The translations under genes were made by a program, and so were the position numbers. Of a stretch of DNA of 8,515 nt, positions 1-5,818 are shown one piece after another. The DNA lies in the NCBI GenBank assembly GCA_964458015.1, contig CAYWGR010000214.1, forward strand, positions 1-8,515. The letters run 5' to 3'. How positions within the stretch are numbered: position 1 is the first letter of the stretch; each line of letters starts with the position of its first letter. This DNA comes from CAYWGR01 sp964458015 (GTDB taxonomy: Bacteria > Planctomycetota > Planctomycetia > Pirellulales > Thermoguttaceae). The notes under the pieces were generated by a model, which ran no database searches, had not been told where the DNA came from, and saw only the letters and a program-made list of their open reading frames with translations.

Positions 1-245
1 TTCCCGTCTGCGGCGGCGGTGACGTAACCCAAGCGTCGCGGCTGAAAAATTTGCCGATATGGGCCTTTCACGGGAACCTGGATGTGATTGTGCCGGCCAG
101 CCGAACGCTGTCGATGATCGACGCCATCAAAGCGGCAGGCGGTTCGCCCAAAGTCACCACTTACCCGCTGGTAGGCCATGTTTGTTGGGTCTGGGCCTAT
201 AGCGATATGAGTGTGGCGGATTGGCTTTTTTCGCAGCAGAAGTAG
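1..245 (+). CDS. Alpha/beta hydrolase, C-terminal end (5' truncated)
   Basis: The reading frame is open from base 3, so the gene begins outside the window and about 80 C-terminal residues are seen. They contain P-V-C-G-G-G-D, then P-I-W-A-F-H-G-N-L-D-V-I-V-P, then G-H-V-C-W, and end W-L-F-S-Q-Q-K. In the esterase / dienelactone hydrolase / prolyl-oligopeptidase-like part of the alpha/beta hydrolase superfamily, the Asp after 'HGxxD' and the His of 'GHxxW' are the acid and base of the catalytic triad. Both are present, and the nucleophile Ser must lie upstream. The 'LPIWAFHG...A-Y-x-x-x-x-x-x-W-L' arrangement resembles the phospholipase/carboxylesterase-like exported hydrolases common in Planctomycetes. 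A signal peptide cannot be checked and the substrate cannot be inferred. Confidence 0.8.
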   Translation, partial: PVCGGGDVTQASRLKNLPIWAFHGNLDVIVPASRTLSMIDAIKAAGGSPKVTTYPLVGHVCWVWAYSDMSVADWLFSQQK

Positions 246-473
246 TGAAAACAGGCGGTTGCAGCCCTGCGAAAAATTCGGCAACTACGGGCCTCGGCAG
301 TGCAAACGCTATCGTTGCTAGCAAACAGGGCATTAGCGGAAAAAATTGCCCTTGGCTATTTTATTGCAGCGATGTAAGTTATCCGCATCCTGGGATCCAT
401 CCCGGCGTTGCGTACGCGCCACACGGATGTGGCCTACACGCCGGCCTTATCGAACCAAGAAGCGAGGAAGAGC

Positions 474-1700
474 ATGGAAGCTCGCATCCGACAAGCTGCC
501 TTGCTGGCGGCCGTATTGTTGGTCTCGATGGGTGCGCAACGTCGCACGGCGAACTTTATTATCGAGACTTCCAATCCTCAGTTCGCCGAGCAAGTGGCCC
601 AGGCAGCCGAGCGGTTTCGCCATGATCTGGCCCTTGAATGGCTGGGCGAAACCATGCCCAACTGGTCGCGACCCTGCGAGATATACGTGCAGGCAGGCCC
701 GCATCTCGGGGCCGGAGGGGCGACCACCTTCATTTTCGATCACGGCGAAGTTTTCGGTTGGCGGATGTCGATTCAAGGTTCTTCGGAGCGCATCCTCGAT
801 TCCGTGTTGCCGCACGAAATCACCCACATGATTTATGCGAGCCGCTTCCGCCAGCCCTTGCCGCGATGGGCCGACGAGGGCGGGGCGACGAGCGTCGAAC
901 ATTCAAGTGAGAAAAACAAGCATCGCACGATGCTCAACGAATTTTTACGCACCGGCCGGGGCATCGCCTTCAGCCAAATGTTCGTCATGACTGAATATCC
1001 TCGCGATATTATGCCGTTGTATGCCGAGGGCTATTCGCTGGCTGAGTTTTTGATCCAGACAGCCGGGCGGCGCAAATATGTGGAATTTTTGGGTGACGGT
1101 TTGGAAAGTGAAGATTGGCCCGGTGCGGTCGAGCGTCATTACGGGATGAAAGATCTCGGCATCCTGCAAAATACTTGGCTGGCATGGGTGCGTCAAGGTT
1201 CGCCATTCTTGCAACCGCGCAATACGACGCCGGTGCTGCTGGCCTCGAATGAACGCCGCCCGCGGCCCGAGCCGAACTTGATCTACCGTATCCGCGACAA
1301 GCAGGCGTTGGAGGAACCCGCGGTCCGCTTAGTGCCGGTCCGCATACCGTCGGAGTTTGATGTGAAATCCTCCGTTGCGGCAACTTCGGGCACCGTTCGA
1401 TCGGCCTCGGCCTCGATCAAATGGCTGGATCCTTCGCCTAAGAATCGAGGGACAGCCGATCGAATTGCAGCAAGCGACCCCTCTCCTTCTGGTAATAATG
1501 GGGGGGTTGTTCGTGTGATAGCCGCCGTTGAGCCGTCTTCCAGTCTGAAAACTCTCCCCTCTTCGCGTTGGCATGTTCCCGGCAGTCCGGCCGCGGAAAC
1601 CAACGATTCTTCCGCGCAACCGTTGGACGGCAGCGCACCAACGGTACAGGTTGCGCACCCTCAACCGATGGAATCCCCACGGCAAACGATCTTAAGGTAA
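474..1700 (+). CDS. Exported peptidase MA-like (gluzincin) metalloprotease with disordered tail
   Basis: The protein has 408 residues. ATG 474 is chosen because GAGGAAG lies just upstream at 464-470 and because the first 21 residues form a signal peptide (basic start, then A-A-L-L-A-A-V-L-L-V-S, cleavage near M-G-A). An upstream in-frame ATG at 408 would bury this signal. Residues 114-118 are H-E-I-T-H, the zinc-binding and catalytic HExxH. W-A-D-E-G-G follows at 132-137, where Glu135 would be the third zinc ligand as in gluzincins of the peptidase MA-like family. The globular domain ends near residue 245. Residues from about 246 to 408 are rich in Ser, Pro, Ala and Asn, with no recognisable fold and probably disordered. 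The gene stands alone, 228 nt after the hydrolase and 139 nt before the coiled-coil gene. The catalytic class is well supported, but the substrate is unknown. Confidence 0.82.
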   Translation: MEARIRQAALLAAVLLVSMGAQRRTANFIIETSNPQFAEQVAQAAERFRHDLALEWLGETMPNWSRPCEIYVQAGPHLGAGGATTFIFDHGEVFGWRMSIQGSSERILDSVLPHEITHMIYASRFRQPLPRWADEGGATSVEHSSEKNKHRTMLNEFLRTGRGIAFSQMFVMTEYPRDIMPLYAEGYSLAEFLIQTAGRRKYVEFLGDGLESEDWPGAVERHYGMKDLGILQNTWLAWVRQGSPFLQPRNTTPVLLASNERRPRPEPNLIYRIRDKQALEEPAVRLVPVRIPSEFDVKSSVAATSGTVRSASASIKWLDPSPKNRGTADRIAASDPSPSGNNGGVVRVIAAVEPSSSLKTLPSSRWHVPGSPAAETNDSSAQPLDGSAPTVQVAHPQPMESPRQTILR

Positions 1701-1781
1701 TCTGCTTTGCCCATTGCCTTGGCGTGACGTATAGATAATAGATGGGGATTTTGTCGGCATATTCACCCCAAAACGGATATT

Positions 1782-1812
1782 CCGGATTTTCCGATCTTAG
1801 CGAGAAATCCGG
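1782..1812 (+). repeat. Perfect 8-bp inverted repeat (hairpin) just before the coiled-coil gene
   Basis: CCGGATTT at 1782-1789 is the exact reverse complement of AAATCCGG at 1805-1812. U-G wobbles at each end would extend the stem to ten pairs around a 13-nt loop. It sits immediately before the purine-rich GGAAGAG (1817-1823). A competing small hairpin, CGGA-TAT-TCCG at 1774-1784, shares bases with the left arm, so the two cannot form together. A leader regulatory structure or a weak terminator of the preceding gene are both possible. No T-tract follows. Confidence 0.4.
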
Positions 1813-1839
1813 GCGTGGAAGAGCGTATTGACATCGGTC

Positions 1840-2811
1840 ATGGAAACAACGTCAGGTCCAACCCCCGCTCCGAATGCGTGGGCCGTGCAATTTACAGAGT
1901 TATTGCATGACCAGCGCGATCGCGCTCGCGCATTTCTTGCCGCAAGACAATTGCAGATCGAGCAGGCTGAGGCCTTCATTGAAAAGCATCTTGTTCAGCT
2001 TCAAGAAGGACTCGAGGAGCAACGCGAAGAAGCTGAACGTTTGCTCATTGCGCGGGATGCGATGGCGCTGCGGTTGACGCAAACGGAATCGCGTTTGGCC
2101 GAAGCGGAAAAGCGTTTGGCCGAGCATCCCGAGACCGGCGAGGAACACGCGGCCGATGAAGATTTACAGCGTCGGTATCAGATGGCGGTCGAAGACATCC
2201 GCCAATCGAGAAACCGGATTAACGAACTTCAGCAACAGCTTGCCAGCGTTCGCTCGACGGCGAGCAAGTTGGCCCAGCAATCCGAGAAACCCGGAAGGTT
2301 GAGTTGGGAGGCCGAGAAACAGCGCATCCTTGCCGCTTTGGAAAGCGATACCGGCCAAAACGCTCCTGAAGCCAAAGCCGAACGGTTGAAAATCGAGGAA
2401 ATCGTTCGCCACACCGATGCACTCATCGCCGCTAAAGATCGTGAAATCGAGGAGTTGAAACAACAATTGGAAGCGGAGCGCCAACGCGAGGTGGAAGTTT
2501 CCTCTAATATTGTATCCCAGGAAAGCATCCTTGACGCCGATCAGATGATTCAAGAAGAGCGAGAACGGTTGAATGTTCTGAAGGAAGAGTGGCGAGAAAA
2601 ACTATTGCAGGCGGAAGTCGAAATTTCCTTGGAGCGCGCAAAAATCGCTCGACAGCGCGCCGAACTTGAAGAAGTTCGCGCAACGAGCAAAGCGGCGTCA
2701 GTCCCCAAAATAGAAACTGAGGCCGAGCAAGCCGAACGCACTACCCACGGCCGATGGTTGGCGCGATTGGGGCTGACGAATGCCGACAGAGAACCGCCCC
2801 GACGGAGATAG
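1840..2811 (+). CDS. Coiled-coil protein of unknown function
   Basis: The protein has 323 residues and neither a signal peptide nor a membrane segment, so it is probably cytoplasmic. Apart from a short N-terminal stretch rich in Thr, Pro and Ala, and a C-terminal G-R-W-L-A-R-L-G-L motif followed by an Arg/Pro-rich end, it is almost wholly Glu/Gln/Arg/Lys/Leu/Ala in heptad-like order. There are three helical stretches (about residues 15-105, 110-155 and 185-290), separated by short breaks at H-P-E-T-G-E-E-H and at E-K-P-G-R-L-S-W-E-A-E-K. The pattern resembles SMC-like or filament-type coiled coils, but no ATPase or other catalytic motif is present. The start is uncertain. ATG 1840 is used here, but TTG 1828 is better spaced from GGAAGAG (1817-1823) and would add four residues. 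It is convergent with the next gene. I do not recognise a named family. Confidence 0.8.
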   Translation: METTSGPTPAPNAWAVQFTELLHDQRDRARAFLAARQLQIEQAEAFIEKHLVQLQEGLEEQREEAERLLIARDAMALRLTQTESRLAEAEKRLAEHPETGEEHAADEDLQRRYQMAVEDIRQSRNRINELQQQLASVRSTASKLAQQSEKPGRLSWEAEKQRILAALESDTGQNAPEAKAERLKIEEIVRHTDALIAAKDREIEELKQQLEAERQREVEVSSNIVSQESILDADQMIQEERERLNVLKEEWREKLLQAEVEISLERAKIARQRAELEEVRATSKAASVPKIETEAEQAERTTHGRWLARLGLTNADREPPRRR

Positions 2812-2813
2812 GG

Positions 2814-2905
2814 GAGAAAGGCTCAAGGACCAAGGTTCAATTTTCAATGACCAAGGCATGGCGCTTTAGCTAATGGCCCTTGAACCTTTTCCCTTGAGCA
2901 TTCTC
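2814..2905. terminator. Long imperfect hairpin between convergent genes, probable bidirectional terminator
   Basis: Three nested pairings are visible: GAGAA (2814-2818) with TTCTC (2901-2905), GCTCAAGG (2821-2828) with CCTTGAGC (2892-2899), and AAGGTTCAA (2832-2840) with TTGAACCTT (2880-2888). They enclose a 39-nt loop. That is 22 Watson-Crick pairs with two small internal loops. The element fills the space between the stop codons at 2811 (+) and 2909 (-), as expected for a shared terminator. A run of five T occurs a little further on (2918-2922, + strand), not directly after the stem, so classical intrinsic termination is not assured. The loop also repeats GACCAAGG (2828-2835 and 2849-2856). 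Confidence 0.55.
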
Positions 2906-2908
2906 TTC

Positions 2909-3388
2909 TCATTGTAGTTTTTCCAGGTCCGTATCAAAACGTACCGCGACGATGCGCCAGGCGCGGCTTTTCGAGGCGGTCTCGCCCGCGCCGGGCACGC
3001 GGTAGAAGGTAAAATGCCAAACTACGGGGATATTTTCGCATTTATAGAGATAGCGCATCAGCACCAAATCGTTTCCAACCCGTTTGGCCGAAATTTGCTC
3101 AAAGGAGCGGTACTTTCCATATTTCGTTTCCAGATCGTTCGTCCTTGCAATCAAATCCTTGAGCGCATCGGATTGTTTGAGAAGCTGACTGCCCGCTAGA
3201 AGGTCGGTGAAAGCGCCTTGCGATTGGCCGAGCGAAACGCCTTCAAAAAACTGAACGACACGGCCGTCGAGGGCGTTGAGAACGGGATCTTTTTCTTTGG
3301 ATTCCTCCGGCGGGGCGGAATAACCCTGGACTGCCATCGTAAGCAGGATGCCAACCGTTAAAGACAATCTCCACCGATACAATCGCAT
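2909..3388 (-). CDS. Small exported protein of unknown function (NTF2-like fold possible)
   Basis: The protein has 159 residues. The start at 3388 is preferred over longer in-frame options because AGGAG (plus-strand CTCCT at 3397-3401) lies eight bases upstream. It also begins a clear signal peptide, M-R-L-Y-R-W-R followed by L-S-L-T-V-G-I-L-L-T-M-A-V, with cleavage near G-Y-S-A. The mature part starts with a charged linker, then a helical region (V-V-Q-F-F-E-G-V-S-L-G and L-K-D-L-I-A-R-T-N-D-L), then beta-rich segments (N-D-L-V-L-M-R-Y-L-Y-K-C-E, V-V-W-H-F-T-F-Y-R-V) ending W-R-I-V-A-V-R-F-D-T. A helix followed by a curved sheet suggests a cone-like NTF2/DUF4864-type fold, but this rests on pattern only. 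No catalytic motif is recognised. It is transcribed alone, towards the coiled-coil gene. Confidence 0.75.
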   Translation of the reverse strand: MRLYRWRLSLTVGILLTMAVQGYSAPPEESKEKDPVLNALDGRVVQFFEGVSLGQSQGAFTDLLAGSQLLKQSDALKDLIARTNDLETKYGKYRSFEQISAKRVGNDLVLMRYLYKCENIPVVWHFTFYRVPGAGETASKSRAWRIVAVRFDTDLEKLQ

Positions 3389-3465
3389 GGTTTCGGCTCC
3401 TGGTAATAACCAGCATGGGATGCTTGAACACGCAAACAGCGTACCAGTTTGGAGATACGACGCAA

Positions 3466-3655
3466 GGGGATTCCCCCGGAGAACTGCACAGTCGCCATAA
3501 GCAGTCATTCTGAGTGAAGCGAAGAATCTCTGTAAGTCTACACAAGTCTCAATATGTCAACGAGATCCTTCGCTTCGCTCAGGATGACGGCTATTTCGCC
3601 AGGACGATGGTTCCTTCGTGGCCAAGGAATTTACAGTTCTCCTGGGGGATTCCCC
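3466..3655. repeat. Outer inverted repeat pair bracketing the MITE-like repeat
   Basis: Bases 3466-3486 (GGGGATTCCCCC followed by GGAGAACTG) match the reverse complement of 3634-3655 (GGGGAATCCCCCA followed by GGAGAACTG), with one substitution and one extra base. The two arms enclose about 150 bp, including the inner inverted repeat at 3504-3588, off centre (17 nt on the left, 45 nt on the right). The arms are not related to the inner repeat. If read as protein in the direction shared by the two copies, both give R-[KR]-G-I-P-[PQ]-E-N-C, with several differences falling at third codon positions. They could therefore be remnants of a duplicated coding segment rather than transposon ends. Confidence 0.5.
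3504..3588. repeat. MITE/REP-like inverted repeat of the GAGCGAAGCGAAG type
   Basis: The left arm at 3504-3530 (begins GTCATTCTGAG, contains GAAGCGAAG, ends AATCTC) and the right arm at 3562-3588 (begins GAGATCC, contains TTCGCTTCGCTC, ends GATGAC) are reverse complements at 24 of 27 positions, around a 31-nt unpaired centre. From memory, near-identical arms occur in many copies in unrelated bacterial phyla as short intergenic palindromes without coding capacity. No transposase or target-site duplication is visible here. It lies upstream of the - strand small exported gene, and its right end abuts an open frame that lacks a start. Confidence 0.7.
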
Positions 3656-3773
3656 TCCGCATGGTGGGTATCTTGTAGGGAACCCTCGGGCGTGGAACAA
3701 TGATATAGTGAAGTTTGACTGGGATGATGAACCGGTCGATCCACTCCGTTATTTTATTTCCGACTTTTGGTGA
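3588..3773 (+). pseudogene. Possible 3' gene remnant adjoining the repeat
   Basis: A frame open for 61 codons runs from the right end of the inverted repeat to TGA at 3771-3773. It has no ATG. The only internal candidate is GTG 3618, without a ribosome binding site. The translation looks protein-like: it contains D-D-G-S-F-V-A-K-E-F, G-G-Y-L-V-G-N-P-R-A-W, N-D-I-V-K-F-D-W-D-D and ends L-R-Y-F-I-S-D-F-W, rich in Asp, Phe and Trp. This fits the tail of a gene whose front was lost when the repeat arrived. An overlapping - strand frame (3803 down to 3591) also exists, and which strand was coding, if either, is unresolved. GC at third positions is about one half, no help in deciding. No family is recognised. 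Confidence 0.3.
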
Positions 3774-3784
3774 GTGGCGTCGGT

Positions 3785-3814
3785 TTGTCGGCTGGGCAAG
3801 CATCCATCTAATAT
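3785..3814 (+). promoter_or_regulatory. Candidate sigma-70-like promoter for the groES unit
   Basis: TTGTCG (3785-3790) and TAATAT (3809-3814) are separated by 18 nt and each matches four of six consensus bases. Transcription would start near 3820, at the base of the small hairpin before groES. This is the best-looking pair in the groES leader, but such weak matches occur by chance. No HrcA/CIRCE operator (TTAGCACTC...GAGTGCTAA) is present in 3600-3861, so classical heat-shock repression is not supported. Confidence 0.25.
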
Positions 3815-3818
3815 TTTT

Positions 3819-3836
3819 GGCCGGAGGTTTCCGGTC
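3819..3836 (+). promoter_or_regulatory. Small GC-rich hairpin with T-tract before groES
   Basis: GGCCGGA (3819-3825) pairs with TCCGGTC (3830-3836), with one G-U pair, around the loop GGTT. GGTTTTCTT follows. The shape is that of a short intrinsic terminator, 25 nt ahead of the groES start and after the stop of the putative remnant at 3773. It could end upstream transcription, act as an attenuator, or protect the 5' end of the groES transcript if the promoter at 3785-3814 is real. Confidence 0.4.
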
Positions 3837-3861
3837 GGTTTTCTTCGCGAGGTTTTAACCT

Positions 3862-4149
3862 ATGAAAATCGTCCCCTTGGGCGCCAATGTGGTGGTCAAG
3901 CGTCTGGCGAGCACCGAAGTAACTGCCGGCGGCATCGTTTTGCCCGACATGGCCAAAAAGAAACCGCGAGAAGGGCGTGTGCTGTCGATTGGCGACGGCC
4001 GCTTGCTACCTAACGGTTCCCGATGCCAACATCAAGTAAGCGAGGGCGACCGCGTATTGTTCGACAGTTACGCCGGCACGGAAGTTACCGTCAACAGCGA
4101 AGAACTGCTGATCATGAGCGAGGATGAGATATTGGCCGTCGTTTCTTAA
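3862..4149 (+). CDS. groES: Co-chaperonin GroES (Cpn10)
   Basis: The protein has 95 residues, normal for the family. GroES forms a heptameric lid over the GroEL folding chamber in the cytoplasm. Seen here are the N-terminal strand V-P-L-G-A-N-V-V-V-K-R-L, the mobile loop T-A-G-G-I-V-L-P-D with the I-V-L tripeptide that docks on GroEL, the E-G-R-V-L-S-I-G-D-G-R strand, E-G-D-R-V-L-F-D-S-Y-A-G-T-E-V, and the ending E-E-L-L-I-M-S-E-D-E-I-L-A-V-V. The roof-loop region reads N-G-S-R-C-Q-H-Q-V-S-E-G-D and has a Cys. GAGG at 3849-3852 lies nine bases before ATG. No groEL follows. The next gene is an exported repeat protein, so this is probably one of several groES paralogues or a copy unlinked from its groEL, both known in Planctomycetes. 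Family assignment is firm. Confidence 0.96.
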   Translation: MKIVPLGANVVVKRLASTEVTAGGIVLPDMAKKKPREGRVLSIGDGRLLPNGSRCQHQVSEGDRVLFDSYAGTEVTVNSEELLIMSEDEILAVVS

Positions 4150-4160
4150 AGGAGTCTCCC

Positions 4161-5276
4161 ATGCGCACGCGATTTCTTGCCGCGGGGCTATTGGCGTTCT
4201 CCATGCTGAGCGTTTCGATCCATGCGGCCGAGAAGCCAACCGGCGGCAAGACGCATGCCGAAGCCGTGGATCGAGCGATTGACTTTTTACAGAGCAAGGG
4301 CCAAGCGGCGGATGGTTCGTTTGCGGCCAACAGCGGGCCGGGCGTTACGGCCGTCGTCACAACGGCCCTGCTGCGCCACGGTCGCACGCCGGACGATCCT
4401 TTCGTCGCTCGATCGCTCAAATATCTCGAAGGTTTCGTTCAGCCGGACGGCGGTATTTCGCTGAAAGACAGCATGTACCGCAACTATGAAACTTCGCTGG
4501 CGCTGGTCTGCTTTGCGACAGCCAACGGCGATCACCGCTACGACAAACTTATTAAAAATGCGGAAAAGTTTCTGAAGGCCAATCAGTGGACCGAAAACCA
4601 GGGCCAAGAGCCATCGAGCCCCAACTACGGCGGAGCGGGATATGGAAAACACAAGCGGCCGGACCTGTCGAACACGCAGTTTTTGATGGACGCCTTGAAA
4701 GCCGCCGGTGCCGGGCCGGATGACGAGGCCGTCAAAAAGGCTTTGATCTTCGTTTCGCGTTGCCAGAATCTGGAGAGTGAGCACAACACCCTGCCGGCGG
4801 CCGCGAAAAATCCCGACGGCGGTTTTTATTACACCGCCGCGGCGGGCGGCGAAAGCCAAGCCGGCAAATCAGAGGAAGGCGCTTTGCGCAGCTACGGCTC
4901 GATGACCTACGCGGGGTTGAAGAGCATGATTTATGCCGGCGTGTCGCAAGATGATCCGCGCGTGAAAGCCGCGTTGAAATGGATCACGCAACATTACGAT
5001 CTTTCGAGCAACCCCGGCATGGGCACATCGGGCCTTTACTACTATTATCACGTGTTTGCGAAGGCGTTGGACGCCGCGGGCGTGAAAGAATTGGTTGACT
5101 CGAACGGCAAAAAACACGATTGGCGGGCGGAATTGGCCGCCGAATTGCTCAAACGCCAGCAAGCCGACGGATCCTGGGTCAACAAAGACTCGCGCTGGCT
5201 GGAAGGCGAGCCGAGCCTGGTGACCGGCTACGTGCTGCTAACGCTGGCCTATTGCAAACCGGCCGCGGAAAGATAA
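4161..5276 (+). CDS. Exported prenyltransferase/squalene-oxidase repeat protein (alpha/alpha toroid)
   Basis: The protein has 371 residues. ATG 4161 follows TAAAGGAG (4147-4154), which overlaps the groES stop codon, so the two are translated from one message. A signal peptide spans residues 1-23 (R-T-R, then F-L-A-A-G-L-L-A-F-S-M-L-S-V-S, cleavage near I-H-A-A). About six helix-pair repeats follow, marked by D-G-S/D-G-G turns: A-D-G-S-F, P-D-G-G-I-S, G-G-A-G-Y-G, P-D-G-G-F-Y-Y, S-G-L-Y-Y-Y-Y, and A-D-G-S-W-V-N. This is the inner/outer helix barrel of terpene cyclases and prenyltransferase beta subunits. The D-x-D-D motif of squalene-hopene cyclases is absent and the protein is shorter than the roughly 600-residue cyclases, so cyclase activity is not supported. 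A binding or carbohydrate/lipid-related role in the periplasm is possible but not shown. Confidence 0.87.
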   Translation: MRTRFLAAGLLAFSMLSVSIHAAEKPTGGKTHAEAVDRAIDFLQSKGQAADGSFAANSGPGVTAVVTTALLRHGRTPDDPFVARSLKYLEGFVQPDGGISLKDSMYRNYETSLALVCFATANGDHRYDKLIKNAEKFLKANQWTENQGQEPSSPNYGGAGYGKHKRPDLSNTQFLMDALKAAGAGPDDEAVKKALIFVSRCQNLESEHNTLPAAAKNPDGGFYYTAAAGGESQAGKSEEGALRSYGSMTYAGLKSMIYAGVSQDDPRVKAALKWITQHYDLSSNPGMGTSGLYYYYHVFAKALDAAGVKELVDSNGKKHDWRAELAAELLKRQQADGSWVNKDSRWLEGEPSLVTGYVLLTLAYCKPAAER

Positions 5277-5285
5277 TAGCGTGTC

Positions 5286-5807
5286 ATGGAACAGAATATT
5301 CGATCTTTCTTGTTCGCGGTAGTTGCTTTCTTGATATCTTCGCTGGCCAGCGACTTCGCGACGGCCGGTCCCGCGGAAGATTATATCGACGCTCAATTGC
5401 GCGTCGTTCAGGGGCTGGAAGGCGAGATCAGCGCGATTACTTCTGCAGCCGACATTGCGGCAAGAGCTGTGAAGTCGAGCGGCAATATTTATTTGGCCGG
5501 CGAGCCTGGGATGGTGGCGGAACTTCTCGGCCGAGCGGGCGGGCTGTGCGGCGCGAAGGCACTGGCGCCGGCGTTGCCAAAGCTGAAAGCTGGAGATGTT
5601 ATTCTGTATAGCGATTACGGCCTGCCGAAAAAGCCGACGGATCGCGGTTTGGATGAACTTATTGCCGGCAATGCTTTCGTGATTGTATTTGCATCGCGGG
5701 AGGACCCGGTATTTAAAAGGGAGAAGGTTTTTAATCTCCTACGCATCCCCGTCGACATTCCGTGTGATAGCCGCATGATAAAAACGGCATCGGGTGAACG
5801 GCTGATT
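5286..5807 (+). CDS. Exported SIS-like tandem-domain protein, N-terminal part (gene cut by Ns)
   Basis: This is the first 174 residues of a gene that continues after the assembly gap, about 414 residues in all. ATG 5286 comes nine nt after the toroid gene's stop with no clear ribosome binding site, suggesting translational coupling. A signal peptide is clear: R, then F-L-F-A-V-V-A-F-L-I-S-S-L-A, cleavage near A-T-A. The mature part reads like a sugar-isomerase (SIS) Rossmann-like domain: a helix (A-A-D-I-A-A-R-A-V-K-S), then G-N-I-Y-L-A-G-E-P-G-M-V-A-E-L-L-G-R, then K-A-G-D-V-I-L-Y-S-D-Y-G, then N-A-F-V-I-V-F-A-S-R, then I-P-V-D-I-P-C-D. The usual Ser-rich phosphosugar-binding loop is not evident, so the ligand is unknown. 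An extracytoplasmic SIS-like protein is unusual. Confidence 0.75.
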
Positions 5808-5817
5808 NNNNNNNNNN
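5808..5817. other. Assembly gap (10 N)
   Basis: Ten undetermined bases lie inside the SIS-like gene. The frame is 5286-based before the gap and 5819-based after it, so the placeholder length makes an apparent frameshift. The true missing length should leave a remainder of two when divided by three if the gene is intact. The break is probably short, since G-E-R-L-I before it and A-S-P-A-I-A-I-A-Q-W-A-F after it read as one continuous domain boundary. Confidence 0.97.
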
Positions 5818-5818
5818 G

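Noticed and set aside
408..473. Upstream ATG for the metallopeptidase
   Set aside because: It would place 22 polar residues before a good signal peptide, and the better ribosome binding site precedes ATG 474.
3412..3424. Hairpin AGCAT-GGG-ATGCT upstream of the small exported gene
   Set aside because: Five base pairs with a 3-nt loop is too short to distinguish from chance, and nothing else supports an operator.
3591..3803. 70-codon - strand frame overlapping the putative remnant
   Set aside because: It has no ribosome binding site at its ATG and no recognised family. It is kept only as an alternative reading of the remnant, because its R-R-G-I-P-Q-E-N-C segment matches the inverted copy at 3464-3487.
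3600..3861. CIRCE (HrcA) operator upstream of groES
   Set aside because: I looked for TTAGCACTC with its inverted partner GAGTGCTAA and found neither half.
4161..5276. Squalene-hopene cyclase
   Set aside because: The helix-pair repeats fit, but the D-x-D-D catalytic motif is absent, the protein is much shorter than known cyclases and it has a signal peptide.
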